Shown here: in pieces, positions 61,469 through 64,000 of the stretch
Position numbering within the stretch: the stretch's first letter is position 1
Layout: each line of letters opens with the position of its first letter
Assembly (NCBI RefSeq): GCF_000612725.1
Contig: NZ_HG964454.1
Span: 20,109-84,108 of the forward strand
Direction of reading: 5' to 3'
DNA: 64,000 nucleotides
Source of the DNA: Mycolicibacterium austroafricanum
Lineage (GTDB): Bacteria; Actinomycetota; Actinomycetes; Mycobacteriales; Mycobacteriaceae
Program-made: the position numbers and the translations under genes
The notes under the pieces: generated by a model
What the model saw: the letters and a program-made list of their open reading frames with translations, nothing else
The model's database searches: none
Told to the model about the DNA's origin: nothing

Positions 61469-62354
61469 AACACACCGACATTCTACGGAAAGGCGGGTTC
61501 GACATGCAGTAGTCGAAGGTGCGGTCCCAGAACTGATCATCGGACAGGGTGTCACCGAGGCGGATATTGCCGGCGTCCTGGCCTTTGGCGAGCATGTCGG
61601 ACTTGCAGATGGCATAGGACTGGTCGTTGATCTCCTGGCCGTAGAGGCGCAGCCGCGCATCGGGGTTTCGCTCCAGGAGCCGTTCCTCGGCGACCGAGAG
61701 CATGCCGCCGGTACCCGCGGTGGGGTCGTAGATGGAGCGGATGGTGCCCGGCTCCAGCAGTGCCTCGTTGGCCTCGGCGAACAGCAGGTCGACCATCAGC
61801 CGGATCGCATCGCGCGGTGTGTAGTGCTCGCCGGCCTCCTCGTTGGAGGCCTCCGCGAACTTGAAAATCAGGAACTCGAATAGGTCACCCATCTCAGCGT
61901 TGGGCACCGTGTCGGGGTGCAGGTCGACCTCGGCGAACTCGGAGGCGATCAGGTAGAGCCGGTTCTTCTCGTCCAGGGTGGCCAGCTCGTTTTCGAACTT
62001 GAAGCGCTCGAAGACGTCGATGTTGGCCGAGAAACTGGTGATGTATTCCATCAGGTTGGCGCGCAGGCCCTCGGGCTCTTTCAGCAGCAGGTCAAAGTCG
62101 AAGGCACTGGTGTTGTAGAACCCGAGCTTGGTCTTCTGTTTCACCTTCACGTCGAGTGCGCCGCCGCTGTACTTGTCGGCCAGGGCGCGCACCTCGTCGC
62201 GGGTGGGTTCCAGGATGCAGTCCAGTCGCCGCAGGATCGTGAACGGCAGGATCACCCCGCCGTACTGGTGCGGCTTATAGACCCCGCGCAGCTGATCAGC
62301 GATGCCCCACACGAAATTGCCCAGCTTGCTCAAGCTGATCTTCCCCTCTGTCAC
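61395..62354 (-). pseudogene. hsdM: hsdM, 5' half (type I DNA methyltransferase)
   Basis: Starts at a GTG at 62354 (GCAGGAC just upstream) with VTEGKISLSKLGNFVWGIAD. It carries the HsdM helical N-terminal domain, AGEHYTPRDAIRLMVDLLFA and SAM-binding motif I DPTAGTGGMLSVAEERLL. Host sequence stops at the motif IV codons (YCMSNPP), where the outer island begins; the island supplies FRRMSVCCGRFCCCG and more to the stop at 61395. It thus keeps NPPF but loses about 300 residues. It is the first gene of the RM operon (hsdM-hsdS-hsdR), now 41 kb away from the rest. Confidence 0.9.
61466..61497 (-). other. Outer island end site, hsdM 5' side
   Basis: The minus strand reads GAACCCGCC of hsdM, then TTTCCGTAGAATGTCGG and TGTGTTGTGG, where GTG starts recombinase A. 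Core CCGCC is at 61492-61496. The bases TTCCGTA and TGTCGGTGTGTT are shared with the inner-island site. Confidence 0.87.
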
Positions 62355-62429
62355 GTCCTGCGTGGATGAACTGTAACCGCAGCCGGTGGCGGTATGGGGG
62401 AGGTCGGCGCACGCACTCCGAACAGCAAA

Positions 62430-62461
62430 GAGCCCCGCAACGAGTAATCGTTGCGGGGCTC
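62430..62461 (-). terminator. Strong hairpin terminator of ESX operon
   Basis: GAGCCCCGCAACGA (62430-62443), a 4-base loop, and TCGTTGCGGGGCTC (62448-62461) form a perfect 14-bp stem 27 bp after the stop of the second ESX-type gene. It separates that operon from hsdM, which must have its own promoter in the 75 bp that follow. Confidence 0.85.
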
Positions 62462-62488
62462 TCGGGGTTTGCCGGAGGGGGAGGTCGG

Positions 62489-62791
62489 CTACGCCCCGGT
62501 CATCTTGCCGCCGGCGATGCTCTGGTCGTAGCCGATGGTTTCGGCGATCGCCTGGTTGGTCGTGGAGGTGCACTGCTTCACGACATCGTGGACGCTGTTG
62601 ATCGCGGCGTTCTGCTGCTGGGAGAACTCGGTGGCCGAGTCCATGCCAACACCCTGAACGGAGCCGGACAGCTTCTGATACGAGGTCAGCTGCTGGCTGG
62701 CCTCGTCCTGCAGGATCGCGAGATCCTTTTCGAGGTCCGCGACATCGGAGCTGGCACCGGGGATGTCGAGGTGGAGTTTTCCTGCGGCCAT
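62489..62791 (-). CDS. WXG100/ESX-type small protein
   Basis: 100 residues, ATG preceded by AAAAGGAC. It is all-helical with two long helices (DVADLEKDLAILQDEASQQL and FSQQQNAAINSVHDVVKQCT) and a central turn GVGMDS in place of the usual Trp-x-Gly. The size and pairing with the adjacent 99-residue helical gene fit EsxA/EsxB-type substrates, which form a heterodimer and leave through a type VII secretion system. The C-terminus (YDQSIAGGK) may carry the secretion signal. Confidence 0.7.
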   Translation of the reverse strand: MAAGKLHLDIPGASSDVADLEKDLAILQDEASQQLTSYQKLSGSVQGVGMDSATEFSQQQNAAINSVHDVVKQCTSTTNQAIAETIGYDQSIAGGKMTGA

Positions 62792-62830
62792 GTTCTAAGT
62801 CCTTTTCCTAGTTCGGTTTCGGTGGTTCCG

Positions 62831-63130
62831 CTACACCCGGAGGATCGCGGCGCCCTCGTTCTCCTGGCGCTCCATCTGAACGCGGATCACTTCGCGGGTA
62901 CCGGCGACCGCTGCGTCGGCGGTGTTGAGGACGTCGGTGAGCTGCTTGCGCGACTCGGATTCGAACTTCGTCTGGAAGGCGGTCATTGTCGCCGAGATGT
63001 AGTGCGCGCCGGCCAGGTCGGCGATGTTGGACCCGAGCGCGTCGAGGCGGACACGCATCGCGTCGGTGTGCCCCTGCAAGTCGTCGCAGATGGCGAGAGC
63101 TTCTTCGGGGGTGATGCCCACAAGTGACAT
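62831..63130 (-). CDS. WXG100/ESX-type small protein (pair partner)
   Basis: 99 residues, ATG at 63130, 39 bp upstream of its partner. The first helix, PEEALAICDDLQGHTDAMRV, and the second, MTAFQTKFESESRKQLTDVL, are joined by AGAHYIS, the place of the WXG turn. WXG100-type pairs are usually adjacent and co-transcribed, as here. Together with the EspG-like gene upstream this marks an ESX locus whose core secretion genes would lie beyond the window. Confidence 0.7.
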   Translation of the reverse strand: MSLVGITPEEALAICDDLQGHTDAMRVRLDALGSNIADLAGAHYISATMTAFQTKFESESRKQLTDVLNTADAAVAGTREVIRVQMERQENEGAAILRV

Positions 63131-63194
63131 GGTGTCTCCATTACCTTTGTCGATCGAGGATGTTCCTGGTCACAGGGTAACGCAGGATGCAGAA

Positions 63195-64000
63195 TCAGCC
63201 CCCGTTGTAAGCATCGATTAACGCATTTATCCCGTGTGTGATACCGGTCGCGTTGCCGGACGTGTAGGTGATGCGCCGAAACTTCCCTGAACTGGTCGGG
63301 TAGGACGCCACGATCCCCTTGCCGCGCAGAAACACCAGCGCCAACGCGCCGGGATCACCGCGGGGGACATCAACATTGCTGGTAGACACGGTTATTTGTG
63401 CCAGCGCGTGAGTGGTTGACGCGGCGATTTCGGCGATGGCTGTCTGTGATGCTGCCGGCGTTTTGGCTGCCCGCAGTAGCCGGGTAGTGGCCGCACGGGT
63501 GCGCTCACGAGCTGCGGTGTCGTCGGCAAATGCGTCTGCATCTACATCGGTATCTACATCGGCATCAAAGAGCGCGGCGGCGGCTTTGTCGCCGGCCAGT
63601 TCGTCGACGACCGCGGCGGGCAGCACGATTGGGCGCGGCAGCGGATAGGCCGGCCAGCCCCCGTCGGGGTTCAGCAACTCCAGGATCGCCGATGCGGCGT
63701 CGGTGGCCTCGTCGGCGCGGCGCAGTCGGCGGGTGAACACCACGCTGATGTTGTTGACCAGCGCGCATACCACTTCCCGCGTCGTCAGGCCGATCACGAA
63801 CGTCACCCGGGGCACGTCGCGCACGGCGGCCTCCAGTCCGAACTGTTTGAGCTCTGGCGGCACCTGGGCGCGAGCGCGTCGCTGTGCGTAGAGCAGTACG
63901 GTGCCGTACACGGTGAGGTTGGCGTGGCCGGTGACTGCGCCGAACATCGCTTCGGCCTCGGCTGTCAAGCGTCCCTGTGGATCCAGCGCGCCCCACGCGG
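63195..64000 (-). CDS. espG: EspG-like ESX secretion chaperone, 5' end outside window
   Basis: 268 visible residues; the frame continues to the window edge (AWGALDPQGRLTAEAEAMFG), so the internal TTG start at 63968 is not the true one. The sequence pattern fits the EspG family: a GALDPQGRL-type opening, strands around LTVYGTVLLYAQRRA and RVTFVIGLTTREVVCALVNN, and a C-terminal GKGIVASYPTSSGKFRRITY followed by TSGNATGITHGINALIDAYN. EspG proteins bind PE-PPE substrates of type VII systems in the cytosol. The region DADVDTDVDADAFADDTAAR is an acidic, low-complexity insertion. A neighbouring pair of ESX-type proteins supports the assignment. Confidence 0.65.
   Translation of the reverse strand, partial: AWGALDPQGRLTAEAEAMFGAVTGHANLTVYGTVLLYAQRRARAQVPPELKQFGLEAAVRDVPRVTFVIGLTTREVVCALVNNISVVFTRRLRRADEATDAASAILELLNPDGGWPAYPLPRPIVLPAAVVDELAGDKAAAALFDADVDTDVDADAFADDTAARERTRAATTRLLRAAKTPAASQTAIAEIAASTTHALAQITVSTSNVDVPRGDPGALALVFLRGKGIVASYPTSSGKFRRITYTSGNATGITHGINALIDAYNGG

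Larger units (their letters stand above)
20187..61491 (-). mobile_element. Outer genomic island (GInt-like, three-recombinase module) in hsdM
   Basis: 41,305 bp including the nested inner island; about 20.3 kb without it. All genes except the IS run leftward: three recombinase-type genes starting 24 bp inside the right-hand end, a small coiled-coil gene, an HTH gene, then a SNF2 helicase, DUF1156 methyltransferase, DUF499 ATPase and nuclease-NACHT gene, the last ending 73 bp from the left-hand end. The ends share imperfect inverted repeats: TTCCGT, then a few bases, then (G/C)(T/C)GTGTTG. The insertion splits codons of hsdM motif IV, and removing it restores the frame. A three-recombinase operon with a fourth small gene is the signature I know from GInt islands (ginABCD) and, more loosely, recombinase-in-trio and Tn554 elements. 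Confidence 0.9.

Noticed and set aside
20182..61496. Classical direct-repeat attachment sites (15-50 bp) at the island borders
   Set aside because: Only a 5-bp core is shared, with one mismatch in the outer island. The element is of the short-core type, not a tRNA-targeting integrative element.
61469..61660. Recombinase A of the outer island starting inside hsdM
   Set aside because: The extra part is a shadow frame of hsdM outside the island. The GTG at 61468 matches the inner-island start.

Overview
The window is high-GC actinobacterial DNA, most likely from the Mycobacteriales. At the right edge, on the minus strand, are an EspG-like gene (cut by the window) and a pair of ESX/WXG100-type small secreted proteins. 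The left 15 kb is a non-phage accessory backbone: tandem WhiA-like regulators, an SF2 helicase, a family A DNA polymerase with an intein, Pro/Ala-rich proteins, and no capsid or tail genes. A large plasmid or integrative element carrying a type VII secretion locus would fit. No tRNA, rRNA or CRISPR array was seen.

Layout. 1-14.9 kb: backbone, with + genes at 1-1859, a - cluster at 9661-1886, and a + cluster at 10.2-14.9 kb. 14.9-20.18 kb (-): hsdR, hsdS and the 3' half of hsdM of a type I restriction-modification system. 20.187-61.491 kb: a 41.3-kb outer genomic island that splits hsdM. 61.49-62.35 kb: the 5' half of hsdM. 62.4-64 kb: a terminator, then the ESX pair and EspG.

The main discovery is a Russian-doll arrangement of two related islands. 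Each has an end site, three tyrosine-recombinase-type genes, a small coiled-coil protein, a small helix-turn-helix protein with a conserved operator, a defence operon, and a second end site. The module resembles the four-gene recombinase operon of GInt islands and is related to recombinase-in-trio and Tn554 elements. The outer island carries a SNF2-type helicase, a DUF1156 DNA methyltransferase, a DUF499 ATPase and a nuclease-NACHT protein. The inner 21.0-kb island (29.091-50.132 kb) is inserted inside that DUF1156 methyltransferase and carries a complete type 1 BREX operon (brxA, brxB, brxC, pglX, pglZ, brxL) plus a SIR2 protein.

Both islands interrupt their host gene at the same place: the codons of methyltransferase catalytic motif IV, NPPY in hsdM and DPPY in the DUF1156 gene. 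In both cases joining the flanks at a 5-bp core restores one uninterrupted reading frame (585 codons for hsdM, 927 for DUF1156). The intact BREX methyltransferase pglX has a near-identical site at its own NPPY. I infer recombinases that home to methyltransferase motif IV, delivering a new defence system while switching off, perhaps reversibly, the resident one. A separate IS3-family insertion (21.263-22.612 kb, 4-bp target duplication) has broken the NACHT gene. If nothing is repaired, BREX plus SIR2 is the only defence module here with all its genes intact.
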